Shown here piece after piece: positions 4,758 through 5,062 of a stretch of 5,062 nt of DNA (position 1 is its first letter; each line of letters begins with the position of its first letter). Under the pieces are notes generated by a model. It was given only the letters and a program-made list of their open reading frames with translations. It was not told the origin of the DNA and searched no databases. The position numbers and the translations under genes were made by a program. Source of the DNA: Pelosinus fermentans (lineage in GTDB: Bacteria; Bacillota; Negativicutes; DSM-13327); the NCBI GenBank assembly GCA_002434245.1, contig DJJR01000064.1, positions 1 through 5,062 on the forward strand, given 5' to 3'.

Positions 4758-4950
4758 AAAATACGTAAAATACATGATATGCATAGTGGGCATGGATAAG
4801 AGTCATAAGAAATAGGGTTGTTGATTCTAGTCCATTTAATCCCAATCTATATCAGTTCTAGTCCTACTGATTGGCTTAATGATAAGATGTATTAGTCGTT
4901 AGCCAAAAATGCGGTCATATGATTACTTACTATGCAATAAAGATAGTTTG

Positions 4951-5004
4951 GGGCATTTTGCTTTTTGTCCTAATAAAGTTGCTAAAAAAGGAACGTCCCA
5001 GTGT
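4951..5004. repeat. REP-like palindromic element, copy 2 (left arm degraded)
   Basis: Bases 4961-5004 match 3461-3505 of copy 1 at about 40 of 45 positions in the same orientation, including the TAATAAAGTTG loop and the intact right arm AAAAAGGAACGTCCC. The left end reads GGGCATTTTG where copy 1 has GGGACGTTC, so the stem is imperfect. Its T-rich strand would be transcribed toward the regulator operon only by readthrough. Confidence 0.7.
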
Positions 5005-5062
5005 TGCACAATAAATATCAATAGAAAATTCTTTTAACATATAATATAAAAGCCAATTCCCT

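Larger units (their letters stand above)
4670..5062. other. Regulator upstream region and right-end intergenic DNA
   Basis: No gene is supported. The segment holds the direct repeats at 4728-4757, a second direct repeat TTCTAGTCC at 4825-4833 and 4856-4864 (31 bases apart), a possible stem TTGGCT/AGCCAA (4871-4876 with 4901-4906), and REP-like copy 2. A TATAAT at 5040-5045 points to a promoter for a gene beyond the window, but no convincing -35 is seen. The minus-strand frame from TTG 4845 overlaps the regulator start and is not credible. Confidence 0.5.

Noticed and set aside
4651..4845. Minus-strand 64-residue hydrophobic ORF upstream of the LysR gene
   Set aside because: It starts at a TTG without a ribosome-binding site, overlaps the regulator start, and its hydrophobicity follows from AT-rich intergenic DNA.

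Overview
This is an AT-rich stretch that looks chromosomal and most likely comes from a low-GC Bacillota. Strong purine-rich Shine-Dalgarno sites, GTG and TTG starts, and a lipoprotein solute-binding protein point that way. A Negativicutes or Clostridia relative would fit, but no marker gene settles the lineage. About 40% of the window is non-coding, with many hairpins, dispersed repeats and gene remnants, so it reads as a worn accessory region rather than a compact operon.

Left part (1-1731, + strand): the window opens with the C-terminal end of a BspA-type leucine-rich-repeat protein, which has an in-frame stop just before its first readable start. A 427-base non-coding stretch follows, with two overlapping GC-rich hairpins, the first copy (E1) of a dispersed hairpin repeat and a terminator-like hairpin. 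Next come a 54-residue DUF2281/antitoxin-like gene and, coupled to it through a TGATG overlap, a reading frame that becomes one 74-residue ORF if one A is removed from an AAAA run; I read this as a decayed partner gene. Then come repeat copy E2 (a perfect 22-bp hairpin), an abutting terminator, and a small GNAT-type acetyltransferase whose best start is a TTG at 1447.

Middle (1732-3507): the GNAT gene has its own terminator. A 505-base gap follows with repeat copy E3, another terminator and a good sigma-A-type promoter. That promoter drives a lipoprotein branched-chain-amino-acid-type (LivJ/LivK, Peripla_BP_6) substrate-binding protein. No permease or ATPase genes accompany it. A long palindromic REP-like element follows its stop.

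Right part (3508-5062, - strand): a LysR-family regulator resembling the CidR/YwbI group overlaps by 14 bases a 58-residue single-span membrane protein, which is easy to miss because of its size. The two form a probable operon. The flanking DNA carries a second copy of the REP-like element in the same orientation, exactly 1500 bp from the first, so the two copies bracket the regulator unit.

The most notable signals are the E1-E3 repeat family (shared TGATACGGAGAA-type core, two copies ending in related terminators), the coupled decayed partner of the antitoxin, and the overlapping regulator/membrane-peptide pair. I see no clear defence system, CRISPR array, tRNA or rRNA.
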